Shown here: in pieces, positions 1-8,106 of the stretch | Layout: each line of letters begins with the position of its first letter | Position numbering within the stretch: position 1 is the stretch's first letter | DNA from: Clostridia bacterium | Lineage (GTDB): Bacteria; Bacillota; Clostridia; Christensenellales; Aristaeellaceae | Length of the DNA stretch: 64,000 nt | Assembly (NCBI GenBank): GCA_017552615.1 | Contig: JAFZPI010000041.1 | Location: 1 to 64,000 of the forward strand | Reading direction: 5' to 3' | Translations under genes and position numbers: made by a program | Notes under the pieces: model-generated | What the model saw: the letters and a program-made list of their open reading frames with translations, nothing else | The model's database searches: none | Told to the model about the DNA's origin: nothing

Positions 1-575
1 ACGCCCAGCTCATACAGGCCCTTGATCGGGGCGTTGCAGGCGAAGAAGTCCTGGGGACGGGGACCGAAAGTGATGATCTTCAGGTTCTTCACGCCGAGGA
101 CCGCGCGGGCGATCGGCACGAAATCGGCGATCATCCCGGCGATATCGCAGGACGTGCCCACGGGATATTCGGGGATGTAGCCCTGCAGGTGGCGCATGCC
201 GAGGTTGTAGGAGCAGTTCAGCATGCCGCAGTATGCGTCGCCGCGGCCGTTGATCATGTCGCCGTCGCCTTCAGCAGCCGCCGCGAACATCACGGGGCCG
301 TCGAAATACTTCGCGATCAGGGTCTCGGGGGTCTCGGGACCGAAGTTGCCGAGGAACACGACCGCCGCGTTGCACTCTGCGGCCTTCAGGGCCTCCACAG
401 CCTTGAGCATGTCAGCTTCGTTCTCCACGGTGACCTTGATCTCGGTGACCGGAAGGTTCTTCTCCGCGCACTTCGCAGCGATCGCGGAGCGGCGGGCCTC
501 ACTCAGCTGGATGGGGAAGCAGTCGCGGGATACAGCGACCAGGCCGATCTTGACCTCGGGGATGTTGGTGATCAT
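1..575 (-). CDS. L-fucose/L-arabinose isomerase-like protein, N-terminal part (runs off the window)
   Basis: About 191 codons are readable from an ATG at 575, and the frame stays open to the window edge. The product begins MITNIPEVKIGLVAVSRDCF and has an alternating strand/helix pattern (KAAECNAAVVFLGNFGPE, then MLNCSYNLGMRHLQGY) that resembles the N-terminal Rossmann-like domain of the FucI/AraA isomerase superfamily. The sugar-binding and metal-binding C-terminal half lies outside the window, so substrate and activity cannot be read. The start follows a clear AGGAGGAG box. The gene has its own promoter and is not obviously linked to the neighbouring EEP hydrolase. The family call rests on overall sequence feel rather than on catalytic residues. 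Confidence 0.6.
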   Translation of the reverse strand, partial: MITNIPEVKIGLVAVSRDCFPIQLSEARRSAIAAKCAEKNLPVTEIKVTVENEADMLKAVEALKAAECNAAVVFLGNFGPETPETLIAKYFDGPVMFAAAAEGDGDMINGRGDAYCGMLNCSYNLGMRHLQGYIPEYPVGTSCDIAGMIADFVPIARAVLGVKNLKIITFGPRPQDFFACNAPIKGLYELG

Positions 576-626
576 GGGAAACTCCTCCTTTTTATCATAT
601 CGTTTGCGAATTTGGATCCTTCGCAT

Positions 627-655
627 AGTTTACCACGCCTGACGCCAAACGTCAA
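627..655 (-). promoter_or_regulatory. Sigma-A type promoter for the isomerase-like gene
   Basis: Read on the minus strand, TTGACG (655-650) and TAAACT (632-627) are separated by 17 bp. Transcription would start about 40 bp upstream of the ATG at 575, whose ribosome binding site is AGGAGGAG. Confidence 0.6.
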
Positions 656-690
656 TCACGAGATTCGGGAAACAGCACAAACTGCAAAGA

Positions 691-1770
691 TTACGGAATC
701 AATACAAACTGCATGCGCACCGGGTTGTGATCCGAGGCGACGAAGTTCGTCTCGATCGTCTGGAGCAGCTGGACCCGGACATTTTCCGAGATGATGAACC
801 CATCGATCATATAGAACTGGAAGGTTTCCCGGGAAGCCCCGGCAAAGGCCTGCTTCAGTGACCGGCAGGTCGGGGCGGAATTGTCCATCCGCAGGGCCAG
901 GCGCGCGTCAAACTGATCCGCGTCGATGCTGCCGGGCTGCCATCCGTCCTTTTCGACCAGCAGATAGGCGCTGGTGTCAATGTTCGAGAAGACCTGGTTG
1001 AAATCGCCGCCGGCAATCACATAATTGCCCTTATCGACCTCATTCTGAAGGAATTCCGCCAGCTGCCGGGTCTGGGCGACCTTGCCCTCACCGTCGTCAT
1101 AGGCTTCCAGATGCAGGTTGACCAGCACCAGTTCCCGGTCGGAATTCTGCACCGGGATGCGCGTGACCAATAAGCAGCGCTTCAGGTTCACGGTGCGGAT
1201 CGGCCAGGAGAACGGGCAGGGCAGGCTGATGCGCTCCGCCGAGGCGACCTCCACCGCGGACAGCGTATACAGGCCGCTGTCCACCTTGCCGATGGGCGGC
1301 AGCGGATAGGGTACGAACGCCTTGAAGTTATTGGCAAACGCGGTCACGCGCTGCACCCCGGTGTTCCCGGCCAGCGCGCGCTGGATCAGGTCGCGCTCGT
1401 CCACATCATGGGAACGCGACGAATCCGCGTCCACCTCCTGCAGGAGAATGAAGTCCGGGTTCAGCTCCGTCAGCTTGGCGGTGATCACCGCGAGGTTCTG
1501 CTGGACGCGCTCATTGTCCGCCGTGTAGACCGACGTGCCGCCGTCCATGAAGAAGTCCGCGTTGTCGCCCAGCGCGCCGTAGCCGATGTTCCAGGTGACC
1601 ACGTTCAGGACCTCTCCCGCCGCGACCCTGCGCGAAACACTGCCTTCCACCTTGACTTCTTCCACGTCCTTCGGGCGGTATTCCGTGATCGTCAGGTACC
1701 CGACACCGAGTACGGCCACCAGCAGCACAAACCCGATCAGGATTCCCAGAATGCGAAGCAGTTTTCTCAT
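691..1770 (-). CDS. Membrane-anchored endonuclease/exonuclease/phosphatase (EEP) family protein
   Basis: 359 residues. An N-terminal hydrophobic segment (about residues 7-27) suggests a signal anchor, placing the domain outside the membrane. The EEP fold is recognised by VVTWNIGYGALGDNADFF (the N-containing first motif), LLQEVDADSSRSHDVD (the Mg-binding E motif), VNLHLEAYDDG, IAGGDFNQVF and a C-terminal VASDHNPV (the SDH motif). All core catalytic motifs are therefore present. Members hydrolyse phosphodiesters or phosphomonoesters in nucleic acids, lipids or sugars; the substrate here cannot be told. The start is supported by TAGGAGGAACCGTC ahead of ATG. It lies downstream of the Nudix gene on the same strand with a 30-bp gap, so the two are probably co-transcribed. 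Confidence 0.85.
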   Translation of the reverse strand: MRKLLRILGILIGFVLLVAVLGVGYLTITEYRPKDVEEVKVEGSVSRRVAAGEVLNVVTWNIGYGALGDNADFFMDGGTSVYTADNERVQQNLAVITAKLTELNPDFILLQEVDADSSRSHDVDERDLIQRALAGNTGVQRVTAFANNFKAFVPYPLPPIGKVDSGLYTLSAVEVASAERISLPCPFSWPIRTVNLKRCLLVTRIPVQNSDRELVLVNLHLEAYDDGEGKVAQTRQLAEFLQNEVDKGNYVIAGGDFNQVFSNIDTSAYLLVEKDGWQPGSIDADQFDARLALRMDNSAPTCRSLKQAFAGASRETFQFYMIDGFIISENVRVQLLQTIETNFVASDHNPVRMQFVLIP

Positions 1771-1800
1771 GACGGTTCCTCCTATATTGCAGCGTTTGTT

Positions 1801-2337
1801 TCAACAATTCGTCGGGTCGCTTCTCGTGTGCGCGCTTTTGTGATTCCTGCGGAAGAACAGAAGCTCGATCAGGCTCTTTTCGTAAGGGATGAAGCGCCCG
1901 TCGTCGATCATTCCCAGGATTTCGTCCAATGTCGCCCAGCGCACGGCCTGGACCTCTTCGTACTGGAGTTTCAGTGAATCCAAATCAACTTCCCGCGTCA
2001 GCACATAATAGTCGTCAAACCCGTGTCCCCAGTTGAGCGAAAACGTCGGGTACGCCGAAGAAAAGTCGACGGACAATCCGAGCTCTTCCCGGAGTTCCCG
2101 CTCCGCCGCGGACTGGCTGGTATCCCCGGAAACGGCGCACCCGCCGACGGTCACATCCCAGAGATTGGACCATCCCCGCTTGAACGGCTGCCGCTGCTGG
2201 ATCAGCATCCGGCCTTCCGCGTCAAAGATGCAGACGTGAACCACCAGCCGGAAAAAGCCTTCGGGCGTGGGTTCCCCGCGCACCATGGTCCGGCCGGTCT
2301 TCTGGCGGTCGACGGTGTAGAGGTCAAAGAGTTCCAC
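1801..2337 (-). CDS. Nudix hydrolase, isopentenyl-diphosphate-isomerase-like subgroup
   Basis: 178 residues, GTG start at 2337 preceded by AAGGAG. The Nudix box is GCAVSGDTSQSAAERELREE followed by LGL. It fits G-x5-E-x7-REUxEExGU except that Asp replaces the first Glu. The N-terminal MELFDLYTVDRQKTGRTMVRG and the WDVTVGG stretch resemble the YfcD/IDI-like Nudix proteins, which cleave nucleoside diphosphate derivatives of unknown identity. Nothing in the context points to a particular substrate. A 30-bp gap separates it from the downstream EEP gene. Confidence 0.85.
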   Translation of the reverse strand: MELFDLYTVDRQKTGRTMVRGEPTPEGFFRLVVHVCIFDAEGRMLIQQRQPFKRGWSNLWDVTVGGCAVSGDTSQSAAERELREELGLSVDFSSAYPTFSLNWGHGFDDYYVLTREVDLDSLKLQYEEVQAVRWATLDEILGMIDDGRFIPYEKSLIELLFFRRNHKSAHTRSDPTNC

Positions 2338-2420
2338 AGGAGGTCATCTCCTTAATGAATATACAGCTTCCGGGTGAAAGTCCTTCAGTCACCGCTTCTG
2401 GTCCTTTCTCACCTGCGGGA

Positions 2421-2558
2421 ACCTCATCCGCCCTTCGGGCACCTTCCCCTAGAGGGGAAGGCTTTTGGTCGCATACCCATGATAGCCTTCCCCTGTGGGG
2501 ATGTCGACGAAGGAGATCAGAGGAAGGGGAACCGCCGCGAAGCGGTGGTGGATGAGGT
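2421..2558. repeat. Interspersed palindromic repeat element with ACCTCATCC ends
   Basis: The element opens with ACCTCATCC and closes with GGATGAGGT, so its ends are inverted repeats. Inside are the hairpin arms CCTTCCCCTAGAGGGGAAGG and a second GCCTTCCCC arm. It is followed at 2563-2596 by a partial second unit (CCGCCGCAGCGGTGGAGAGG). The same architecture recurs at 24465-24583, and a related form at 5528-5765, 6202-6407 and 27229-27420. No coding capacity is seen. This accounts for the stretch between the Nudix gene and the restriction gene. Confidence 0.8.
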
Positions 2559-2603
2559 AACCCCGCCGCAGCGGTGGAGAGGTTCCCCCGTCGTTCGATG
2601 CAG

Positions 2604-2640
2604 CCCCCTATAGATAAACCAACCAACCAACCAACCGACA
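2604..2640. repeat. Left 37-bp inverted repeat with (CCAA)n tract
   Basis: Starts CCCCCTATAGATAAACC and continues through four and a half CCAA units to CCGACA. It matches the reverse complement of 5468-5504 at 36 of 37 positions. It lies 10 bp beyond the stop codon of the restriction gene, so the pair encloses just that gene. Confidence 0.9.
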
Positions 2641-2649
2641 GGGAAAGCC

Positions 2650-5448
2650 TCACCCCGTCATCTCCTGATACCTCCGCATCAGCTCCGCGACACAGGAGGA
2701 TTCGGTGGTGGTTTTTACGTCCATGCCATAGGCTTCCATGACGGCCTTATCGTTGTCCCGGTGGGCTTTGCGGAGTTCCGGTGGCATGGTGAGTTCGTCG
2801 TAAAGGTCAGCCAGGGATGCGTCAGGGTACAGCGCCCTGGCATCCAGGATCGCTTGCGCGGTTTGTTCGATTCTGGCTTTTTGGTCTTCGGTGGGGGTGG
2901 GCCAAGGGAAGTTGTTGTAAACAATGGTATTGGAATAACTATAATCACTTTTCAGTCTTCCCGCCACAGCCCGCATCCACGCCATGTGGACATTAGAAAC
3001 TATGATTCCAAAGTGATAGACAGTTGAATCCTCAATCATAAACAGCTTGTCACCGGGTATAATGTCTTTGCTTAAATAATCAATTGGGATATATCTTCTT
3101 CTTTCTGATGATACTTTAGGTATAGCAACATAATCCGATTTACACTCTCGAACCTCATCGAACAGCGTAGGAGTTTCTGCTTTTCTTCTTGTTGCCTCTT
3201 TGGGGCTTGCTAAACGGTAATCGCGTACACATTCAATACGTTTTATTACAGATGGGCACTGTTTCAAAATAGACGGATCTGCATGTACTAGCCAAAGACA
3301 GTATCTTGGTTTTCGAAGAATGAAATCCTTTCCCATCATATAGGGACGAATGAGACCTTCTGATTGCGGTTCAGAGCTAATAAGATCGTTTTTTTCTTCC
3401 TCTGTAAGAATCAAGTATCCGCCTTCTGTTGGTTTCCCACCATTTTGCAAAACAGGAACATCAAATAATGGCTTTGTTCTACTTTCTATGAAAACCGTGT
3501 CAGCTTCTACCAAATATGGATTTATCATGGAAGCTATTATACTTTTCCCTTCTGAGAAAAGTGTATAGTTTGCTTCATTATCCACAACACTGAAACCTAT
3601 AATTACGCAATGCACTTGGGCTTTTAGGTTAGCTTCACTATCCCAGCGGAATGTTCTATATGCAAAATCAATATGTATTCCAAATCGCTCATATAAGGGC
3701 TTCCATACACTTGCAACTTGCTCTCCCTGTGTAATGCTATTAGTGGAAACCAGTGCTGTACGTATTTCTGTATTGTGCATCATCTGAGATGCTTTCCAAT
3801 ACCAACCCGCTACATAATCTATTTTGCCAGCATCCTTATATGGTTTCCCTTTAGAATCCACATAGATTGACAGAATGTCATTTTTCTGGCTTGGAGACTG
3901 AAGAGAATACCCCACAAACGGCGGATTCCCCATGATATACGAAAGCTGTTCCTTCGGAACAACCTTGTTCCAGTCAAGCCGAAGGGCATTCCCTTCCACA
4001 ATCCCCGCCTGTGTTTTCAGCGGTAGGAAGTCCAGGGGTATATTGACGATGGTCTCTGTTTCCCGCATCATCTGGCTTTCTGCGATCCACAGAGCCGTCT
4101 TGGCCACGGCAACGGCAAAATCGTTGATTTCGATTCCGTAGAACTGGGCGATGGAGACCTTGATGGGGGTGGTTTCCTCAAAGCCCATCCGGATCTGTAA
4201 GACTCCGTTCTTGCCGTACAGGCCTTCGATGACCTCATTCTCCAGCCTGCGCAGGCAGAGGTAGGTCTCGGTCAGGAAGTTGCCGCTGCCGGCGGCGGGG
4301 TCGAGGAACCGCAAGCCGGCCAGTTTATCCTGGAAAACGCGGAGTTTGGCCTCTCTTGTGCGCTCCACCGGGATGGCCCGGATCTCTGCCAGTTCCGCTT
4401 TCAGGGCGTCGAGGAACAGGGGATCGATCACCTTGTGGATATTCTCGATGCTGGTGTAGTGCATCCCGCCCGAGCGCCGGGTCTCCGGGTTCAGCGTGCT
4501 CTCAAACACCGCACCGAAGATGGTCGGGCTGATCCGCGACCAGTCGAAGTTCGCGGATTCCAGCAGGGTCTTCTTGATCGTATCCGTGATCTGCGGGATC
4601 ACGATGTTTTCATCCTGGAACAGGCCGCCGTTCACATAGGGGAATGCCGCCAGCTCATCGGACAGATAGAGGTCTTCACGCTCTTCATAAGGCGTGTCCA
4701 GTACCTTGAACAGGTCGATCAGCGCCCTGCGGATGTCCTTGGGCTCATACTGGGCAATATACCGGCTGAACTCGTCCCCGCTCCCGCCGAACAGTCCGGC
4801 GTCCTCCGCGTACAGGCAGAAGACCAGCCGGACACAGAGGATGTTCAGTGAGCGCTGGGTGTGCACGGCCATGGGGTCATGGTATTTCTCAAGGAAGCGG
4901 TCGTGGATCCTGCCCACCAGTTCCCCGGCCCGAAGGGAGAGTTCCATCTCCACGGTGACTTTCTTGACTTCCGGGTTCACCAGGAAGGCCAGTTGGTTAA
5001 ACCTGTCGGGCAGGTCGATCAGCGGGAGCTTGATCACGCTCTGTTCCGGCCTGGGCGCGTTCATGTCATAGATGCGGATCTCGCCAAAGTTTGATACGAT
5101 GATCCAGCGGGGTTTCCCGTCCAGGGGCAGGCAGTCGCTGTACATCCGCGCCTGCTCAAAGGGGGTCATGCCCTCGTGCCCGGCCTGGGGTTTATCGAGG
5201 TCGATGCCGAAGCTCTTCTGCTCGATCAGTGTTCGTGTTTCGGGGATATAGACATCAATACGCTTGGTGTTGCCGTCCCGCCCGATGACTTTCTTTTCAA
5301 AGTCGAGACGTTCGGTCACCCGCTCCGCACCGAAGACCTGTGTCAAAAGTTCAATCCAATAGGAGCGGGCATCTTCGTCTTCACGCCCGCGGTCTTTCCA
5401 GCGGTAGAAGAACTGCCGCGCCGCTTCCCGCTGCTGCGTGCTGTTCAC
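2650..5448 (-). CDS. Type IIG/IIL (MmeI-like) bifunctional restriction endonuclease and adenine methyltransferase
   Basis: 932 residues, GTG start preceded by AAGGAGGGG. The N-terminal nuclease domain shows the PD-(D/E)XK pattern D65-x10-E76-Q-K78 (RIDVYIPETRTLIEQKS). A helical linker carries VRLVFCLYAEDAGLF, characteristic of MmeI relatives. The methyltransferase domain has motif I LDPAAGSGNF (382-391) and motif IV NPPF (508-511), the adenine-N6 type. The rest would be target recognition and C-terminal domains. The length matches MmeI-type proteins (about 920). A single polypeptide of this class both cuts and methylates, so no separate methylase is needed and none is nearby. The intact D-ExK argues against a BREX PglX methylase. 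The middle of the gene (about 2940-3860) is visibly AT-richer than its neighbours, consistent with transfer of the recognition region. Confidence 0.88.
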   Translation of the reverse strand: MNSTQQREAARQFFYRWKDRGREDEDARSYWIELLTQVFGAERVTERLDFEKKVIGRDGNTKRIDVYIPETRTLIEQKSFGIDLDKPQAGHEGMTPFEQARMYSDCLPLDGKPRWIIVSNFGEIRIYDMNAPRPEQSVIKLPLIDLPDRFNQLAFLVNPEVKKVTVEMELSLRAGELVGRIHDRFLEKYHDPMAVHTQRSLNILCVRLVFCLYAEDAGLFGGSGDEFSRYIAQYEPKDIRRALIDLFKVLDTPYEEREDLYLSDELAAFPYVNGGLFQDENIVIPQITDTIKKTLLESANFDWSRISPTIFGAVFESTLNPETRRSGGMHYTSIENIHKVIDPLFLDALKAELAEIRAIPVERTREAKLRVFQDKLAGLRFLDPAAGSGNFLTETYLCLRRLENEVIEGLYGKNGVLQIRMGFEETTPIKVSIAQFYGIEINDFAVAVAKTALWIAESQMMRETETIVNIPLDFLPLKTQAGIVEGNALRLDWNKVVPKEQLSYIMGNPPFVGYSLQSPSQKNDILSIYVDSKGKPYKDAGKIDYVAGWYWKASQMMHNTEIRTALVSTNSITQGEQVASVWKPLYERFGIHIDFAYRTFRWDSEANLKAQVHCVIIGFSVVDNEANYTLFSEGKSIIASMINPYLVEADTVFIESRTKPLFDVPVLQNGGKPTEGGYLILTEEEKNDLISSEPQSEGLIRPYMMGKDFILRKPRYCLWLVHADPSILKQCPSVIKRIECVRDYRLASPKEATRRKAETPTLFDEVRECKSDYVAIPKVSSERRRYIPIDYLSKDIIPGDKLFMIEDSTVYHFGIIVSNVHMAWMRAVAGRLKSDYSYSNTIVYNNFPWPTPTEDQKARIEQTAQAILDARALYPDASLADLYDELTMPPELRKAHRDNDKAVMEAYGMDVKTTTESSCVAELMRRYQEMTG

Positions 5449-5467
5449 GACGATCCCCTCCTTCTGA

Positions 5468-5504
5468 TGTCGGTTGGTTGGTTGGTTGGTTTATCAATAG
5501 GGGG
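5468..5504. repeat. Right 37-bp inverted repeat with (GGTT)n tract
   Basis: Reverse-complement partner of 2604-2640 with one mismatch. It sits just upstream of the restriction gene: the tetranucleotide tract ends about 22 nt before the GTG start, and the ribosome binding site lies between. A change in repeat number would therefore alter leader or promoter spacing rather than reading frame. Confidence 0.9.
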
Positions 5505-5527
5505 AAGCCTTCTTTCGCCTGCGGGCG

Positions 5528-5765
5528 GGAACCTCTCTGTCGCCTGCGGGCGACATCTCCCCTTTCAGGGGAGATAAGGTTTTATGCGGGTTTTCGGCAT
5601 GACTGGGTGCCGTAGGGACAATCCTGTGCCAGCGCCCGTTCATGCAAGTTCTCGGGTGAAAGGGACATCACACGCGGAGCCGCCCTAACCTCCCCTGAAA
5701 GGGGAGGGGGACCGCCGCAGCGGTGGAGAGGTTCCCCGGGACCGCCGCAGCGGTGGAGAGGTTCC
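5528..5765. repeat. Interspersed repeat with GGAACCTCTC ends, copy A
   Basis: Begins GGAACCTCTC and ends GAGAGGTTCC at 5735; the last 30 bp (GGGACCGCCGCAGCGGTGGA and the closing end) are duplicated to 5765. Internal arms ATCTCCCCTTTCAGGGGAGA and CCTCCCCTGAAAGGGGAGG can form hairpins. Nearly identical to copy B at 6202-6407 over about 205 bp and in the same orientation. It ends 5 bp from the stop codon of the DUF559 gene. Confidence 0.88.
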
Positions 5766-5769
5766 TACG

Positions 5770-6168
5770 CTATCCGTTTGTGAGCTTTCTTTCAATTTCT
5801 TCGTTTATCGCTGCACATGTTGCAAAGAAGTTCTTGAGCACTTGCTCATTTGAGAATCGAATGACAGATAAATGATATCGTTCCAATATATCAGTCCGGA
5901 TAGAGTCATACAGTTTCCCGTCTTTTGTGTAATGCTGCGATCCATCAAGTTCAATCACCAGCTTGGCGGAGGGACAATAGAAATCAACGATAAACTGGTC
6001 AATTGCGCGCTGGCGATAAAAGCGGTGTTTGCTCTTGCAGCAATACTGGTACCAAAGCTGTTTCTCTGCCGGTGTCATTTCTCTCCGAAGTCTGCGGGCG
6101 GCATCAAGATGCTGGTGATTATAGCCGGTGAAAGAAAAGTCTTTATCAACATCATTCTGCAAGCTCAA
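5770..6168 (-). CDS. DUF559 domain protein (Vsr/PD-(D/E)XK-like nuclease fold)
   Basis: 132 residues. The core IDQFIVDFYCPSAKLVIELD with following GSQH is the DUF559 signature: an acidic residue before the strand, then E-x-D in the next strand, as in the very-short-patch-repair/restriction endonuclease-like fold. The N-terminal RLRREMTPAEKQLWYQ and a basic RFYRQRAID stretch are also typical. The function of the family is not established; DNA nicking or repair is inferred from fold. Start is uncertain: TTG at 6168 lies too close to GAGGTG, and TTG at 6162 is better spaced. The gene lies alone between two near-identical repeats, suggesting that it moves with them. Confidence 0.8.
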   Translation of the reverse strand: MSLQNDVDKDFSFTGYNHQHLDAARRLRREMTPAEKQLWYQYCCKSKHRFYRQRAIDQFIVDFYCPSAKLVIELDGSQHYTKDGKLYDSIRTDILERYHLSVIRFSNEQVLKNFFATCAAINEEIERKLTNG

Positions 6169-6201
6169 TCACCTCGATTTACTTTTTATCGCCTGCGGGC
6201 G

Positions 6202-6407
6202 GGAACCTCTCTGTCGCTGCGGCGACATCTCCCCTTTCAGGGGAGATAAGGTTTTATGCGGGTTTTCGGCATGACTGGGTTCCGTAGGGACAATCCTGTG
6301 CCAGCGCCCGTTCATGCAAGTTCTCGGGTGAAAGGGACATCACACGCGGAGCCGCCCTAACCTCCCCTGAAAGGGGAGGGGGACCGCCGCAGCGGTGGAG
6401 AGGTTCC
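6202..6407. repeat. Interspersed repeat with GGAACCTCTC ends, copy B
   Basis: Opens GGAACCTCTC and closes GAGAGGTTCC, 206 bp, direct orientation relative to copy A. The central unique-looking stretch (from AAGGTTTTATGCGGGTTTTC to the CATCACACGCGGAGCC run) is shared almost base for base with copy A. It ends 2 bp from the stop codon of the radical SAM gene. Confidence 0.88.
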
Positions 6408-6409
6408 GC

Positions 6410-7531
6410 TCAAAACCCTTCCCCGATCCTGTACCCCTCCGGCAAGGGCTCCTCCTCCGCAAAGGGAAGCTCCGGGTCCTCCAGGGCTGGGATGAAGGCC
6501 GCATACGGGATGCCGTCAAACTCCGCACCGTAACCGGAAGCGCCGAACCACCCGCCCTCGTGGGCCTTGAGGTTCAGGCCACGGGCCAGCTTTGTGCGGT
6601 TAGAGCAGTCGTGCACCACCACCGGCCAGGCTTCGCGCTCCGCAACGGCCATCATCCGGAAGGTCAGTTCCCGGCTCCACACAGGCGACAGGTATCCCCC
6701 GCGATACATGTAGAAGCTCTCGCCCCAGTAGTTTTCTATGTTGTTAGCGTTGAGATGCAGTTCGGCGCAGTTGATGAAATCAATGCCGGTGGCAAGGATC
6801 TCGTCTTTTTTCTGCATAAAACGATCATACAGCACCGGCGTCATGGGCGTCTCGATGCCGACCATCGGAATATTGCGTTTCGCCTCCGCCATGGCTGCAA
6901 CCACTTTGTCCGAACAGTTGGAAGCCCCGAGGTTGAAACGGAGTTCATTCAGCCCGGCCTCCCCCAGGGCCTTCAGGTTTTCCGGCGTCGCGAGGGTGCC
7001 GTTGGTGTACATGTGCTGCCAGATCCCCGCCTCATGAAAAGCGCGGATGACGCCGTAATACTTTTCGATCTCCATGAAGGGCTCAAGATAGACATAGGCG
7101 ATGCCCGTCGGCTTCACGGAAGCGTCGAGCAGCAGGGGCAGGTCTTCCTCCGCCAGGCGCGTGCCGCCGATCTCCCACAGGTCCTCCCCGACCGGTTCCT
7201 GGCAGTCCAGCACGCCGTAGTCGTAGCAGAAGGGGCAGTTCAGGTTGCAGCGGTTCGTCCGGCGCACCGCGCTGAGTCCACTGCCGAACAGGCAGGAGAG
7301 GCAGCCCTTCGGGAACTTGCTCTCATCCCCCACATAGAACGTGCGGCCCCGCATGGACTTCAGGTTCCGGATGTCGGCCGCGGCTTTCTTCCAGCGCGCC
7401 TCGGCGGCCCGTTCGAGCTGCCGGAGTGTCGCCCATATGATCTCCTGCTGGCGGACCGACAGTTCCTCATCCTCCGGAAGCTCTGCAAAGAAAGCGAACC
7501 ATTGATGCGCATCGGCTTTGGAAATCTTCAT
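6410..7531 (-). CDS. Radical SAM protein closing the phosphonate operon
   Basis: 373 residues. The [4Fe-4S]/SAM motif is C95-x3-C99-x2-C102 (TNRCNLNCPFCYDYG). Further downstream are YLEPFMEIEKYYGVI and HMYTNGTLATPENL, the usual radical SAM barrel strands. Extra cysteines occur just before the motif (C77 and C80, KGCLSCLFG) and at C110, which could bind a second cluster or metal. No B12-binding domain and no SPASM-type C-terminal cysteine set are seen. Its ATG overlaps the stop of the kinase-like gene by 4 bp, so translation is coupled. Known radical SAM enzymes in phosphonate pathways do methylation or C-C rearrangement, but nothing in the sequence assigns either reaction here. Confidence 0.8.
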   Translation of the reverse strand: MKISKADAHQWFAFFAELPEDEELSVRQQEIIWATLRQLERAAEARWKKAAADIRNLKSMRGRTFYVGDESKFPKGCLSCLFGSGLSAVRRTNRCNLNCPFCYDYGVLDCQEPVGEDLWEIGGTRLAEEDLPLLLDASVKPTGIAYVYLEPFMEIEKYYGVIRAFHEAGIWQHMYTNGTLATPENLKALGEAGLNELRFNLGASNCSDKVVAAMAEAKRNIPMVGIETPMTPVLYDRFMQKKDEILATGIDFINCAELHLNANNIENYWGESFYMYRGGYLSPVWSRELTFRMMAVAEREAWPVVVHDCSNRTKLARGLNLKAHEGGWFGASGYGAEFDGIPYAAFIPALEDPELPFAEEEPLPEGYRIGEGF

Positions 7532-8079
7532 CGGCTCTCCGCTCCCTTCGCCGGGGTGTCCAGGCGGAAGCGGGTCTTGAGCAGGCGTTCCAGGCTGCTG
7601 ACCCCGCTGAAATAGCTGCCGTCGTTGACCAGCGTCAGGTCCGCGCAGCTGCGGTATATGCCGATGCGCTCGTTGTAGAGGCGCTCCACCTCGCCCAGGC
7701 CCTGCCCGATCAGGTTCGGGCGGCGGTCGTCCAGCTTGATGTCGCTGAGGATCTGGTCCAGCGGGCGGTCGATCAGGATGATGACTCCCATGTTGCGCAT
7801 GAGCTCGCGGTTGGTGTCGGAGAGCACCGTATCGTAGCCGGTGGAAATCATGCAGGGCGTCTCGCGGCTGAGCTCGATGAGCATGTTGGTCTCCGCACGC
7901 TGGAAGCCTTCTTCCCCGTAGCGCTCATAGACGTCCGCCGTCGAGGTGCAGCCCAGCAGTTCCGCGATGCGCCGGTCGAGGTCCACATAGGAAAGGCGCA
8001 GATTCGCGGCCACCTTGCGGCCCAGGCTGCTCTTGCCGCTCCCGGGCATTCCGATCAGGAAAATGTGGCGTTCCAGCAT
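7528..8079 (-). CDS. Shikimate-kinase-family protein with altered substrate site
   Basis: 183 residues from the ATG at 8079, chosen because AGGAGG lies 8 nt upstream; an ATG at 8103 has no such box. The P-loop is GMPGSGKS (10-17), and the Mg/substrate motif DLDRRI (D33, D35) is intact, as are the lid Arg of RRP and the later R of NERIGIYRSCAD. Two hallmark shikimate-binding features are changed. The Arg of the GE-x-x-FR-x-x-E motif is Gln60 (GEEGFQRAE), and the glycine triplet reads G81-Y82-D83 instead of GGG. True AroK proteins keep both. Its place between phosphonopyruvate decarboxylase and the radical SAM gene suggests a small-alcohol phosphonate substrate. That is inference. Confidence 0.72.
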   Translation of the reverse strand: MLERHIFLIGMPGSGKSSLGRKVAANLRLSYVDLDRRIAELLGCTSTADVYERYGEEGFQRAETNMLIELSRETPCMISTGYDTVLSDTNRELMRNMGVIILIDRPLDQILSDIKLDDRRPNLIGQGLGEVERLYNERIGIYRSCADLTLVNDGSYFSGVSSLERLLKTRFRLDTPAKGAESR

Positions 8080-8106
8080 TTCAATCTCCTCCTGTATCCG
8101 CAACCG

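Noticed and set aside
2650..5448. Possible BREX PglX methylase instead of a restriction enzyme
   Set aside because: The N-terminal D-x10-E-x-K nuclease motif and MmeI-type linker are intact, and no BREX partner is next to it.
6395..7615. A 406-codon frame opposite the radical SAM gene
   Set aside because: Antisense shadow; it also begins in repeat sequence and has no recognisable motif.
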